Shown: in pieces, positions 15,302 through 23,490 of the stretch
Layout: each line of letters begins with the position of its first letter
Position numbering within the stretch: position 1 is the stretch's first letter
Assembly: GCF_000772085.1 (NCBI RefSeq)
Contig: NZ_CP009755.1
Span: 186,001 to 250,000 of the forward strand
Length of the DNA stretch: 64,000 nucleotides
DNA from: Curtobacterium sp. MR_MD2014
Lineage (GTDB): Bacteria; Actinomycetota; Actinomycetes; Actinomycetales; Microbacteriaceae
Direction: 5' to 3'
Position numbers and translations under genes: made by a program
Notes under the pieces: generated by a model
What the model saw: the letters and a program-made list of their open reading frames with translations, nothing else
What the model was told of the DNA's origin: nothing
Database searches by the model: none

Positions 15302-16618
15302 ATGACCCGCATCGTGTTCGTCGGCGCCGGGAGCGTCGTCTTCACGCGACAGCTGCTCGCCGACCTCCTCCGGTACGACGACCTCCCCGAGCTGGACCTC
15401 CGGCTGTTCGACGTCGACGAGCGTCGCCTCGCCGTCGCCGAGGCCACCGCCCGCCAGGTGAGCGAGCGCCTCGGCCGGCCGGTCACCCTCACGGCGACGA
15501 CCGACCGACGCCGCGCCCTCGCCGACGCGGACTTCGTCGTCGACATGGTGCAGATCGGCGGGATCGCCGCGACCCGGACCGACCTCGAGATCCCGGAGCG
15601 GTACGGCCTGCACCAGACCATCGGTGACACCACGGGGGTCGGCGGCGTCTTCCGTGCCCTCCGCACCTTCCCGTTCCTCACCGAGCTGACCGCGGACATG
15701 CGCGAGGTCGCCCCGGACGCGGTCCTGCTCAACTACACGAACCCGATGGCGATGAACATCTGGTGGGCGGACACCGTCGCGCCGGACATCACGGCGCTCG
15801 GGCTCTGCCACAGCGTCTACTGGACCGCGCACGACCTCGCCGGACTCCTCGACCTCGACGTCGAGCAGACTCGGTTCCGCGCAGCAGGCGTCAACCACCA
15901 GTCGTGGTTGCTCGAGTGGACGCACGAGGGCGAGGACCTGTACCCGCGGCTCCGCGAGCGCATCCGGCAGGACCCGGAGCTCGAGCGGCGGGTACGGGTC
16001 GAGGTGTTCAAGCGGATCGGCTCCTACCCGACCGAGACGAGCGAGCACTCCTCCGAGTACCTGTCGTGGTTCCTCCGCTCGCCGGAGCAGGTCGACCGGT
16101 TCCGCCTGCGTCCGCTCGAGTACGTCGGCATCTCCGAGGACAACGTCGCCGAGTTCGAGGCCGCCGAGCGCGACCTGGCGGCCGGCCGACCCGTGCAGCT
16201 CGAGGAGGGCGCCTCGGAGTACGCCCCGCAGGTCATCCACTCGCTGGTCACCGGCACCGAGCGCGAGATCCACGCGAACGTGCCGAACAGGGGCCTGATC
16301 GACAACCTGCCGGACGGGTGCGTCGTCGAGGTCCCGACCACGGTCGGCGCTGGCGGCATCGCACCGATCCCGATGGGGGCGCTCCCCGTGCAGGCAGCGG
16401 CGCTGAACCGGCCGTACGTCTCCGTGAACGAGCTCACCGTGCACGCCGCGCGGACGGGTGACCCGGTCGCGATCCGGCAGGCGGTGCTCATGGACCCGAA
16501 CGCGTCCTCGACGCTCACGCCCGAGCAGATCTGGGAGCTGTGCAACGACCTCGTCGTCGCCCACGGGGACCTGCTGCCGGAACCGCTGCGCGCGACGATC
16601 CCCGCACGCGGGATCTGA
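15302..16618 (+). CDS. melA: GH4 alpha-galactosidase, NAD+/Mn2+-dependent
   Basis: 438 residues of glycoside hydrolase family 4. The Rossmann N-terminus is FVGAGSVVFTRQLL (about 5-18) for NAD+. Then come NYTNPMAM, the metal ligands Cys169 in GLCHSV and His199 in GVNHQSW, and the C-terminal HGDLLP region. GH4 enzymes cleave by an NAD+-dependent oxidation-elimination mechanism. The Cys-His-Ser sequence is the alpha-galactosidase (MelA) type rather than the Asn-based 6-phospho-glucosidase type. It is cytoplasmic. A 41-bp gap to the binding-protein gene suggests one operon from here to 19874. Confidence 0.85.
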   Translation: MTRIVFVGAGSVVFTRQLLADLLRYDDLPELDLRLFDVDERRLAVAEATARQVSERLGRPVTLTATTDRRRALADADFVVDMVQIGGIAATRTDLEIPERYGLHQTIGDTTGVGGVFRALRTFPFLTELTADMREVAPDAVLLNYTNPMAMNIWWADTVAPDITALGLCHSVYWTAHDLAGLLDLDVEQTRFRAAGVNHQSWLLEWTHEGEDLYPRLRERIRQDPELERRVRVEVFKRIGSYPTETSEHSSEYLSWFLRSPEQVDRFRLRPLEYVGISEDNVAEFEAAERDLAAGRPVQLEEGASEYAPQVIHSLVTGTEREIHANVPNRGLIDNLPDGCVVEVPTTVGAGGIAPIPMGALPVQAAALNRPYVSVNELTVHAARTGDPVAIRQAVLMDPNASSTLTPEQIWELCNDLVVAHGDLLPEPLRATIPARGI

Positions 16619-16659
16619 GCTCGCCGGCCGACGCACCACTGACGACGAAGGAGTCCGCA

Positions 16660-18015
16660 GTGACACGCACCACCAGCAGCAGCACACGCACCAGCAGCAG
16701 CACACGCACCGCCCGCCGCCGCACCGGACGCGGCGCGCTCGCCGTCGCGATCGCGGTCGCCGCGACGGTCCTCACCGGCTGCGCACCGCAGGGTGCCACC
16801 GAGCTCGACACCACGGCACCGGTCCACCTGACCATGTGGTCGGGCCAGAGCGACGAGGCGGCGAAGCTCCTGCAGGAGCTCGTCGACGAGTACGAGGACG
16901 AGCACCCGAACGTGACGATCGACATGTCCTCCGGGGCCTCGTCGACCGACGAACTGCTCCAGAAGCTCGCGGCGTCGTTCGCCGGGAACGACTCACCCGA
17001 CATCTCGTACACCTTCGGGTCGTGGGCGAGCCAGCTCGAGCGTTCCGGGCGGACGCTCGACCTGCGCGCCGAGGCGGAGGACCCGGACACGCACTGGGAC
17101 GAGTTCTCCCCGGCGGCTCGCGGCACCGCGCAGCCGACCGGGCGGAAGGTGATCGGCTTCCCCGCGGTCGTCGACAACATCTCGCTCTTCTACAACAAGA
17201 CCGTCTTCGACGCCGCCGGCGAGCCGTACCCGACGGCGGACTGGGACTGGTCGGACTTCCGTCGCGCCGCGAAGGCGTTGACGGACCGGGACAGCCAGAC
17301 CTTCGGCTACGGCTACTCGGTCTCGGGCAGCGAGGAGACCACGTGGCAGATGTGGCCGCACCTCTGGCAGAACGGCGGTTCGATCCTGTCCGAGGACGGC
17401 GAGCACGCGGCGTTCGACTCGGAGGCCGGCGTCGAGGCCCTGGAGTTCATGCGGTCCATGGCCGTGACCGACCGCAGCGTGTACCTCGACCAGACGGACA
17501 CGAAGTTCGCCCAGCTGTTCGAGAGCGACCGCGTCGGCATGATCACCTCCGGTCCGTGGGAGCTCTCCGCCCTGCAGACGGCCGGCACTTCGTACGGCGT
17601 GGTGCGGCTCCCCGGCACCGACGGTGACCACCAGACGGTGTCCGGGCCGGACCTCTGGACCCTCTTCGACAACCACGACGTGAACCGCGCGTACTGGGCG
17701 AAGGACTTCACGAAGTGGCTGACCTCACCCGAGCAGGACGAGCGGTTCAACGTCGCCGTCGGCAACCTGCCGCTGCGCTCGAGCGAGGCCGACAGCGAGG
17801 CGTTCCGCAAGCAGGTCGACGCCCTGCCCGGACTCGACGTGATCCAGGCGAACTCCGCCGACGCGAAGCAGGTCCGCCCGACCCTGCCCGGCTACAACGG
17901 CCTGTCCGAGGCGTTCGGCAACGCGGTGTCCCGCGTGCTGCAGGGCGAGGGCGAACCGGCCGAGGCACTCCGGCAGGCGACCGTCGCCGCCGACAAGGCA
18001 CTCCGTCAGGGCTAG
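16660..18015 (+). CDS. Carbohydrate ABC transporter substrate-binding lipoprotein (transporter 1)
   Basis: 451 residues with a lipoprotein signal (VLTGC, Cys41) and the family-1 extracellular solute-binding fold: TMWSGQSDEAAKLLQELVDE, PDISYTFGSWASQL, GFPAVVDNISLFYNKTVFD and GPWELSAL. The start is GTG 16660 with AAGGAG 6 nt upstream. The first 17 residues are an unusual Thr/Ser/Arg repeat (TRTTSSSTRTSSSTRT) encoded by AGCAGC-type repeats in the signal's n-region. It delivers an oligosaccharide, probably an alpha-galactoside given the adjacent GH4 enzyme, to the two permeases immediately downstream. No ATPase is encoded; a shared MsiK-type ATPase elsewhere is likely. Confidence 0.9.
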   Translation: MTRTTSSSTRTSSSTRTARRRTGRGALAVAIAVAATVLTGCAPQGATELDTTAPVHLTMWSGQSDEAAKLLQELVDEYEDEHPNVTIDMSSGASSTDELLQKLAASFAGNDSPDISYTFGSWASQLERSGRTLDLRAEAEDPDTHWDEFSPAARGTAQPTGRKVIGFPAVVDNISLFYNKTVFDAAGEPYPTADWDWSDFRRAAKALTDRDSQTFGYGYSVSGSEETTWQMWPHLWQNGGSILSEDGEHAAFDSEAGVEALEFMRSMAVTDRSVYLDQTDTKFAQLFESDRVGMITSGPWELSALQTAGTSYGVVRLPGTDGDHQTVSGPDLWTLFDNHDVNRAYWAKDFTKWLTSPEQDERFNVAVGNLPLRSSEADSEAFRKQVDALPGLDVIQANSADAKQVRPTLPGYNGLSEAFGNAVSRVLQGEGEPAEALRQATVAADKALRQG

Positions 18016-18024
18016 GAGGCCCCC

Positions 18025-18975
18025 GTGACCACTCCCGCACTCCGCACCCGTCCGACCACCGACACCGCGCCGCCGCGGCCACCGCGCCGACGTCGATCGG
18101 CCGCCGCCCGCGAGGGCCTCGCCGGCTGGGGCTTCGTCGCCCCGGCCCTGGCGGTCGTCCTCGGCCTCACGATCTTCCCCGGGGTCTGGGCGCTCGTCCT
18201 CTCCTTCCAGCGCTGGGACGGCTTCAGCCCGCCGTCCTTCGCCGGCATCGAGAACTACCAGGACCTGGCCACCGACGCGAGCGCGCTCGCGGCCGCCGTG
18301 CACACCCTGCTGTACACGGTCCTGTTCGTCCCCGCGTCCCTGCTGCTCGGGCTCGCCCTGGCCGTCGCGCTGAACCGGCGCATCCGGTTCATCGGGCTGT
18401 ACCGCACGGCGATCTTCGTGCCGTTCGTGGCCTCGGCCGCGGCGACGGGCATCCTGACCACCTACCTGTTCAGCCCGCAGTTCGGCATCGTCAACAACGT
18501 GCTGCGCGTGCTGCACGTCCCGCCGCAGGGCTGGCTCGAGGACCGCGCCGAGGCGATGGTCGTGATCGTCATCATGTCCCTGTGGGGGCAGGCGGCGTTC
18601 ACGACCGTCATCTACCTCGCCGCCCTGCAGGACGTCCCCGGTGACGTGCTCGAGGCGGCCCGGATCGACGGCGCGAACAACTGGCAGACGTTCTGGCGCG
18701 TGGTGTGGCCGCAGCTGGCGCCCGTCACCGCGTTCGTCGGGATCTACCAGACCCTGCAGGCCGTGCAGCTCTTCGACCTCGTCTACGCCACCACCCGAGG
18801 CGGACCGCTCGACGCGACCCAGACGATCGTCTACTACCTGTGGAAGACGGCCTTCCAGAACCTGCAGTTCGGCTACGGGTCCGCCATCGCCTACGGCATG
18901 TTCTTCGTCACCCTCACCGCGACCGTGATCGTCACGCTCGTGCAGCGCCGAGCCGGAAGGAACGCGTCACGATGA
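18025..18975 (+). CDS. Carbohydrate ABC transporter permease (MalF type, transporter 1)
   Basis: 316 residues, six membrane helices after a basic N-terminus (RRRRSAAAREGL). The cytoplasmic coupling loop is EAARIDGANNWQTFWRVVWP (about 211-230), the EAA motif that contacts the ATPase. It starts 9 nt after the binding-protein stop and overlaps the next permease by 4 nt (ATGA). It forms the membrane channel together with the following gene. Confidence 0.9.
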   Translation: MTTPALRTRPTTDTAPPRPPRRRRSAAAREGLAGWGFVAPALAVVLGLTIFPGVWALVLSFQRWDGFSPPSFAGIENYQDLATDASALAAAVHTLLYTVLFVPASLLLGLALAVALNRRIRFIGLYRTAIFVPFVASAAATGILTTYLFSPQFGIVNNVLRVLHVPPQGWLEDRAEAMVVIVIMSLWGQAAFTTVIYLAALQDVPGDVLEAARIDGANNWQTFWRVVWPQLAPVTAFVGIYQTLQAVQLFDLVYATTRGGPLDATQTIVYYLWKTAFQNLQFGYGSAIAYGMFFVTLTATVIVTLVQRRAGRNASR

Positions 18976-19874
18976 CCGTCGAGACCCGAGTACTCGAGAC
19001 CCCGAACCGGCCGGACGCCGTCGCGACACCGGCGGAGCGCACCACACCCCGTCGTCGACGTCGCCTGCCGTTCAGCCCGTGGCACCTCCTGCTCGCACCG
19101 GTGGCGCTCCTCTTCCTGCTGCCGTTCGTCGAGATGTTCATGACGTCGCTCGAACCGGCCTCGGAGATCAACAAGTTCCCGCCGTCGTTCCTCCCGACGC
19201 AGTTCACGCTGTCGGGCTACACGCGCCTGTTCGCCGAGTCGGACATCCTGCACTGGCTCCTCAACACGGTCATCGTGTCGGCGTCGGCGATCGTCTCGCA
19301 CCTCGTCCTGTGCTCGCTGGCCGGGTACGGGTTCGCGCGCCTGCGGTTCCCGGGGCGGACGTTCGGGTTCCTGGCGATCCTCGCGACGATCATGATCCCG
19401 TCGCAGCTGCTCATGATCCCGACCTACGTCATGTTCGCCCGGTTGCACCTCGTGGACAGCCTCGGTGCCGCGATCGTGCCCTGGCTCGCCTCGGCCTTCG
19501 GCATCTTCCTGATGCGGCAGTTCTTCCTGTCCCTGCCCGCCGAGCTCGAGGAGGCCGGCCAGATCGACGGGTGCACCCGCCTGCAGGTGTTCTTCCGGAT
19601 CGTGCTGCCGCTCGCCCGTCCCGCGTTGGCGACGCTCGCGATCTTCACGCTGCTCGGGTCGTGGAACGACCTGGTCTGGCCGCTCGTGGCGATCAACGAC
19701 GCCGACTCGTTCACGCTGCAGCTCGGTCTGACGAACTTCCAGGGGGCGCGGCGGACCGACTGGTCGCTGCTGATGGCGGGGAACGTGGTCGCCACGCTGC
19801 CGCTGATCCTGCTCTTCCTGGTGGCGCAGAAGCAGTTCGTCGCGACGATGGCCTCGGCCGGTCTGAAGGGCTGA
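18972..19874 (+). CDS. Carbohydrate ABC transporter permease (MalG type, transporter 1)
   Basis: 300 residues with a basic N-terminus (RTTPRRRRRLPF), six helices and the EAA loop LEEAGQIDGCTRLQVFFRIV (about 193-212). The ATG overlaps the stop of the MalF-type gene. It is the last gene of the GH4 operon and is followed by the repeat-rich terminator region. Confidence 0.9.
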   Translation: MTVETRVLETPNRPDAVATPAERTTPRRRRRLPFSPWHLLLAPVALLFLLPFVEMFMTSLEPASEINKFPPSFLPTQFTLSGYTRLFAESDILHWLLNTVIVSASAIVSHLVLCSLAGYGFARLRFPGRTFGFLAILATIMIPSQLLMIPTYVMFARLHLVDSLGAAIVPWLASAFGIFLMRQFFLSLPAELEEAGQIDGCTRLQVFFRIVLPLARPALATLAIFTLLGSWNDLVWPLVAINDADSFTLQLGLTNFQGARRTDWSLLMAGNVVATLPLILLFLVAQKQFVATMASAGLKG

Positions 19875-19878
19875 GCAG

Positions 19879-20106
19879 CACGGACGACGGGAGGCACGGT
19901 GCTCACTGGCACCGTGCCTCCCGTCGTCCGTGCGGGCGGTCCGCAGGCACGGCTGCCGGCCGGGAGGCGCGGGTCCGCCCGGAACCGAGCCGCCGGCTGG
20001 GCGCGGACTGCCGGCCGGGAGGCGCGGGTCGGCTCGGTACCACGCCTCCCGTCGTGCGCACGGACGGACCGGAGCCGCGGGGCGGGCCGGTACCGTGCCT
20101 CCCGTC
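19879..20106. repeat. Composite array of dispersed palindromic elements, copies 2-4
   Basis: The first unit is a hairpin with 24-bp perfect arms, 19879-19902 and 19909-19932, around a 6-nt loop (CACGGACGACGGGAGGCACG starts arm 1). Two degenerate units follow. A 23-bp direct repeat beginning CTGCCGGCCGGGAGGCGC lies at 19953-19975 and 20008-20030. Matching right arms ending in CCTCCCGTC lie near 20043-20051 and 20097-20106. The array fills the gap between convergent transporter operons and looks like tandem insertions of the same element. Confidence 0.7.
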
Positions 20107-20144
20107 CGGGCGCATCGGCCGTCCACGCGGCCGCAGCGACCACG

Positions 20145-20179
20145 ACGGAGCGCCCCTCGGATCCCGAGGGGCGCTCCGT
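20145..20179. terminator. Bidirectional hairpin terminator
   Basis: ACGGAGCGCCCCTCGG (20145-20160) pairs perfectly with CCGAGGGGCGCTCCGT (20164-20179) around a 3-nt loop. Its sequence differs from the dispersed element beside it. It lies 24 bp past the stop of the convergent permease gene (20203). Confidence 0.65.
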
Positions 20180-20202
20180 CCGGTGGCCGTGTCGGCCACC
20201 GC

Positions 20203-21111
20203 TCACTTCAGGCCGGAGGACGCGAGTCCGTCGATCACCCGCCGCTGCAGCACGATGAACAGGATCAGCACCGGGGCCATCGCCATCAGGCTCGCCGCCA
20301 TGAGCAGGGGGTAGTCGATGGTCCGGTCGCTGGACAGGGTCGCGAGCCCGGCGGCGAGCGGCATGTCCTCGGCCCGGGTGGAGACCACCAGCGGCCAGAG
20401 CAGCTCGTTCCACGACCAGAGCACGGTCGTGATCGCGAGCACGCTGATCGACGGGCGGGCGAGCGGCAGCATGATCCGCCAGAAGGTCTGGAACGGGTTG
20501 GCCCCGTCCATGCGTGCCGCCTCCTCGAGCTCCGCGGGCATGTTGAGGAACGCGGTCCGCATCAGGAAGGTGCCGAAGGCGCTGAACAGGCCCGGTGCGA
20601 CGATGCCGGCCAGGCTGTCCAGCCACCCGAGGCCCTGGACGATCTGGTACTGCGAGATCAGGTAGACCTGCGACGGCACCAGCAGGATCGACAGCACGAT
20701 CCCGAGGATGACCGCGCGGCCGCGGAACCGCATGCGGGCGAACGCGTACCCGGCCAGGGTGCACAGCACGATCTGCGCCAGGGTGCGGATCAGGGTCACC
20801 CAGATCGAGGTCGCGAGCTGGTCGAGGAAGGGGAGCCGTTCGAACACCCGGGCGAAGTTGCTCCACTGCAGCTCACCGGGCCAGAAGGTCGGCGTCGGCG
20901 AGGTCACCTGCGCGTTCGTGGACAGCGCCATGACGATCTGCCACAGGAACGGGAACGCCATGACGAACCCACCCATGCCGAGCACCACGTGGATCCACCA
21001 GTGGCTGCCCCCGCGGCGCCCCGGACGCGTCGTCGTCTGCGCCCGGCTGCGGCTCGCCGCCCTCGTGGCCGCCGCGACCTTGCTGCCGCGCGCTTCGATG
21101 ATGCCGGTCAT
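20203..21111 (-). CDS. Carbohydrate ABC transporter permease (MalG type, transporter 2)
   Basis: 302 residues with a basic N-terminus (RPGRRGGSHWW), six helices and the EAA loop LEEAARMDGANPFQTFWRIM (about 192-211). The ATG at 21111 overlaps the stop of the MalF-type partner (ATGA). It is the last gene of the operon starting at 24725, convergent with transporter 1. Confidence 0.9.
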   Translation of the reverse strand: MTGIIEARGSKVAAATRAASRSRAQTTTRPGRRGGSHWWIHVVLGMGGFVMAFPFLWQIVMALSTNAQVTSPTPTFWPGELQWSNFARVFERLPFLDQLATSIWVTLIRTLAQIVLCTLAGYAFARMRFRGRAVILGIVLSILLVPSQVYLISQYQIVQGLGWLDSLAGIVAPGLFSAFGTFLMRTAFLNMPAELEEAARMDGANPFQTFWRIMLPLARPSISVLAITTVLWSWNELLWPLVVSTRAEDMPLAAGLATLSSDRTIDYPLLMAASLMAMAPVLILFIVLQRRVIDGLASSGLK

Positions 21112-22067
21112 GACTGGACCCACTTCCGCTGGACCCGGAACTGCAGGACGGTGATGATGCCGATGAGCACGAAGATCACCATCGCGATGGCAGCCGCGAA
21201 GCCCTTGTCGTTGTCGATGAACCCGGCGTTGTAGAAGTAGAAGACGAGGGACATCGTCTTCGGGATGACCGGGTTGGTGGAGCCGAGGATCGCGTAGAGC
21301 AGGTCGAACAGCTGGAAGCTCGAGATCGTGGTGACGACGAGCACGAAGAAGATGCTCGGGGTCAGCAGCGGCACGGTGAGCGCGTGGAACTGGCGCCAGC
21401 GACTCGCGCCGTCCAGCTCTGCGGCCTCGTACAGCTCGGGTGGGATGTCCTTGAGCCCGGCACCGAGGATGATCATCGAGAAGCCGAGCGACGACCACAG
21501 GCCGACGAGGGACACCGCGACGAGCGCGAAGCCCGGGGTGGAGATCCAGTACGGGCCGTCGATGCCGACCAGCCCGAGGAACCAGTTCACGATGCCGAAG
21601 TCGCCGTTGTACATGATGCGCCACACCAGGGCGATCGCGGCGGGCATCGCGACGTAGGGCAGGAAGAACAGCACGCGGTAGAACTGTGCGAAGCGCAGGC
21701 CCGGCGTGTTCAGCAGGCTCGCGAGCCAGACCGCGATCGGGATGCCGAGCAGGACGATCACCGTGTAGACGATCGTGTTGACCAGCGACTGGTACAGCTG
21801 CGGGTCGGTCAGCAGGCGCCCGTAGTTCGCCAGGCCCGTGAAGGTGGCGCCGCCGAACACGCCCCAGCTCGTGAACGAGTACCAGAACGTCTGGAGGATC
21901 GGCCAGATGAAGAACGTCCCGACGCCGATGAGCAGCGGGAGCACGAACAACCACGGCCAGATGCCGTCGGTGCGTGGTGCCCGCGACGGTCGCGAGGGGC
22001 CGTCGGGACTGGTGTCGGGCGGTGCGGCCATCTGTGTGGCGTCCGGTTGCTGGGTGTTGATCGTCAT
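21108..22067 (-). CDS. Carbohydrate ABC transporter permease (MalF type, transporter 2)
   Basis: 319 residues with six helices (first at about 34-56, WPWLFVLPLLIGVGTFFIW) and the EAA loop YEAAELDGASRWRQFHAL. It lies 109 bp downstream of its binding-protein gene, a gap that holds a strong hairpin. Its partner permease overlaps it by 4 nt. The substrate is inferred only from the cluster context. Confidence 0.9.
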   Translation of the reverse strand: MTINTQQPDATQMAAPPDTSPDGPSRPSRAPRTDGIWPWLFVLPLLIGVGTFFIWPILQTFWYSFTSWGVFGGATFTGLANYGRLLTDPQLYQSLVNTIVYTVIVLLGIPIAVWLASLLNTPGLRFAQFYRVLFFLPYVAMPAAIALVWRIMYNGDFGIVNWFLGLVGIDGPYWISTPGFALVAVSLVGLWSSLGFSMIILGAGLKDIPPELYEAAELDGASRWRQFHALTVPLLTPSIFFVLVVTTISSFQLFDLLYAILGSTNPVIPKTMSLVFYFYNAGFIDNDKGFAAAIAMVIFVLIGIITVLQFRVQRKWVQS

Positions 22068-22135
22068 CAGGTCGCTCCTCGGCCAGGGCGGTCGGATCGG
22101 GTGGTCCGTGCGGTGCGGATGGGCGGACGGGACGG

Positions 22136-22171
22136 AGCCGGCCGGCCGGGCGCGGGCCCGACCGACCGGCT
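22136..22171 (-). promoter_or_regulatory. Intercistronic hairpin after the binding-protein gene
   Basis: AGCCGGCCGGCCGGGC (22136-22151) pairs with GCCCGACCGACCGGCT (22156-22171). The two non-Watson-Crick positions become G-U pairs in the minus-strand RNA, the strand actually transcribed. A hairpin between a binding-protein gene and its permeases commonly stabilises the upstream mRNA or partly terminates transcription, raising binding-protein output. Confidence 0.5.
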
Positions 22172-22176
22172 CGTCG

Positions 22177-23490
22177 TCACTCCTTCGCGAGTGCTGCGTC
22201 CATCTCCTGGGCGAGCTTCTCCGTCACCTGGTCGACCGGCTCGGAGCCGTCGAAGGCGCTCGGCAGCAGGTTCGTCTCGAGGGTGTTCCACGCGGCGGTG
22301 TTCTTCGACACCGGCAGCGGCTTCGCGTAGTCGACCGCGTCGAGGAAGACCTGCAGGTCCGCGTCGGGCATGGTCTTCGTGAAGGCGTCCTGCGTGCCCT
22401 CGTACGCCGGGATGACCGCGCCCATGTCGCCCTGCTGCTGCTGTGCCGGCTTGCTCGCCAGGTACGCCTGCAGTGCCTGGGCTGCGGCCCTGTTCCCCGA
22501 CCCCTCGGCGACGACGTTCGAGACGCCGTGGATGACGGTCGCCTGCTCCTTGCCCTTCGGCAGCGGGTAGACGACGACGTCCTGCTCCATGTCGGTGCCG
22601 ATCAGCGCCGACCGGAACCAGCTGCCGCCCTGGTACATCGCGAGCTTGCCGGAGGTGAACCACTGGTCCGCCGTGGTGTCGGTGAGCTGCTTGATCGTCG
22701 GCGAAGCGCCCGAGTCGATCAGGTCGGTCCAGAAGCGGATGCCCTCCTGCGCGGCCTTCGTGTCGTACTCCGACTTCCCGTCGTCGATGACGGACCCGCC
22801 GGCCTGGAAGATCGTGTCGTAGTAGGTGGTCTGTCCGTCCATGCCGCCGGCGGCGCCGTACGCGCCGTCGCCCTGCAGCTTCTGCGACAGTTCGGCGGCG
22901 GTGTCCTGGAAGTCCTGCCACGTCCAGTCCTTCGACGGCATCGCGACGCCGGCCTGCTCGAACAGGGCCTTGTTCACCCAGACGCCGATCGTGTCGAAGT
23001 CCTTCGGCACGCCGTACTGCTTGCCGTCGTAGGTGTACAGGTCGTCGAGCGCCTTCGAGTACTTCGACGGGTCGATCGCGCCCGACTCCACGGCGCCGGT
23101 GATCGGTGCGAGCTTGCCGTTGCCCGCGTAGAGCTGGAAGTTCGGGCCGTTCATCCAGAACAGGTCGGGCAGCGTGTTGCTGGAGCCCTGCGTCTGCAGC
23201 TTCGTGAAGTAGTTGGCGTACGGCGTGACGTCGACGTTGACGGTGATGTCCGGGTACTCCTCGTTGAAGCCCTTGATGTTCGCCTTGATCGCGTCGACCT
23301 GGTTCTGGTCCCACACGGCGTACGTCAGGTCGGCCTTCGTGTCCTTCGCGACGGTGCCCTTCCCGGAGTCGGAGCCGGCGGACGAGGCGCTGCTGCACCC
23401 GGCGAGGAGGGCGACGGCGCTGACCGCGGCAGCGAGACCGAGCAGGGCGCGGCGGCGACCGCGGCCGTGACGGGGGGAGGGGAGGGTCAT
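22177..23490 (-). CDS. Carbohydrate ABC transporter substrate-binding lipoprotein (transporter 2)
   Basis: 437 residues with a lipoprotein signal (ALLAGC, Cys32), then a Ser/Gly linker and a family-1 solute-binding fold: YAVWDQNQVDAIKANIKGF, PDLFWMNGPNFQLYAG, GVPKDFDTIGVWVNKALF and MYQGGSWFRSALIG. The ATG overlaps the stop of the oxidoreductase gene. It captures sugar outside the membrane for the permeases downstream. No dedicated ATPase is present. Confidence 0.9.
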   Translation of the reverse strand: MTLPSPRHGRGRRRALLGLAAAVSAVALLAGCSSASSAGSDSGKGTVAKDTKADLTYAVWDQNQVDAIKANIKGFNEEYPDITVNVDVTPYANYFTKLQTQGSSNTLPDLFWMNGPNFQLYAGNGKLAPITGAVESGAIDPSKYSKALDDLYTYDGKQYGVPKDFDTIGVWVNKALFEQAGVAMPSKDWTWQDFQDTAAELSQKLQGDGAYGAAGGMDGQTTYYDTIFQAGGSVIDDGKSEYDTKAAQEGIRFWTDLIDSGASPTIKQLTDTTADQWFTSGKLAMYQGGSWFRSALIGTDMEQDVVVYPLPKGKEQATVIHGVSNVVAEGSGNRAAAQALQAYLASKPAQQQQGDMGAVIPAYEGTQDAFTKTMPDADLQVFLDAVDYAKPLPVSKNTAAWNTLETNLLPSAFDGSEPVDQVTEKLAQEMDAALAKE

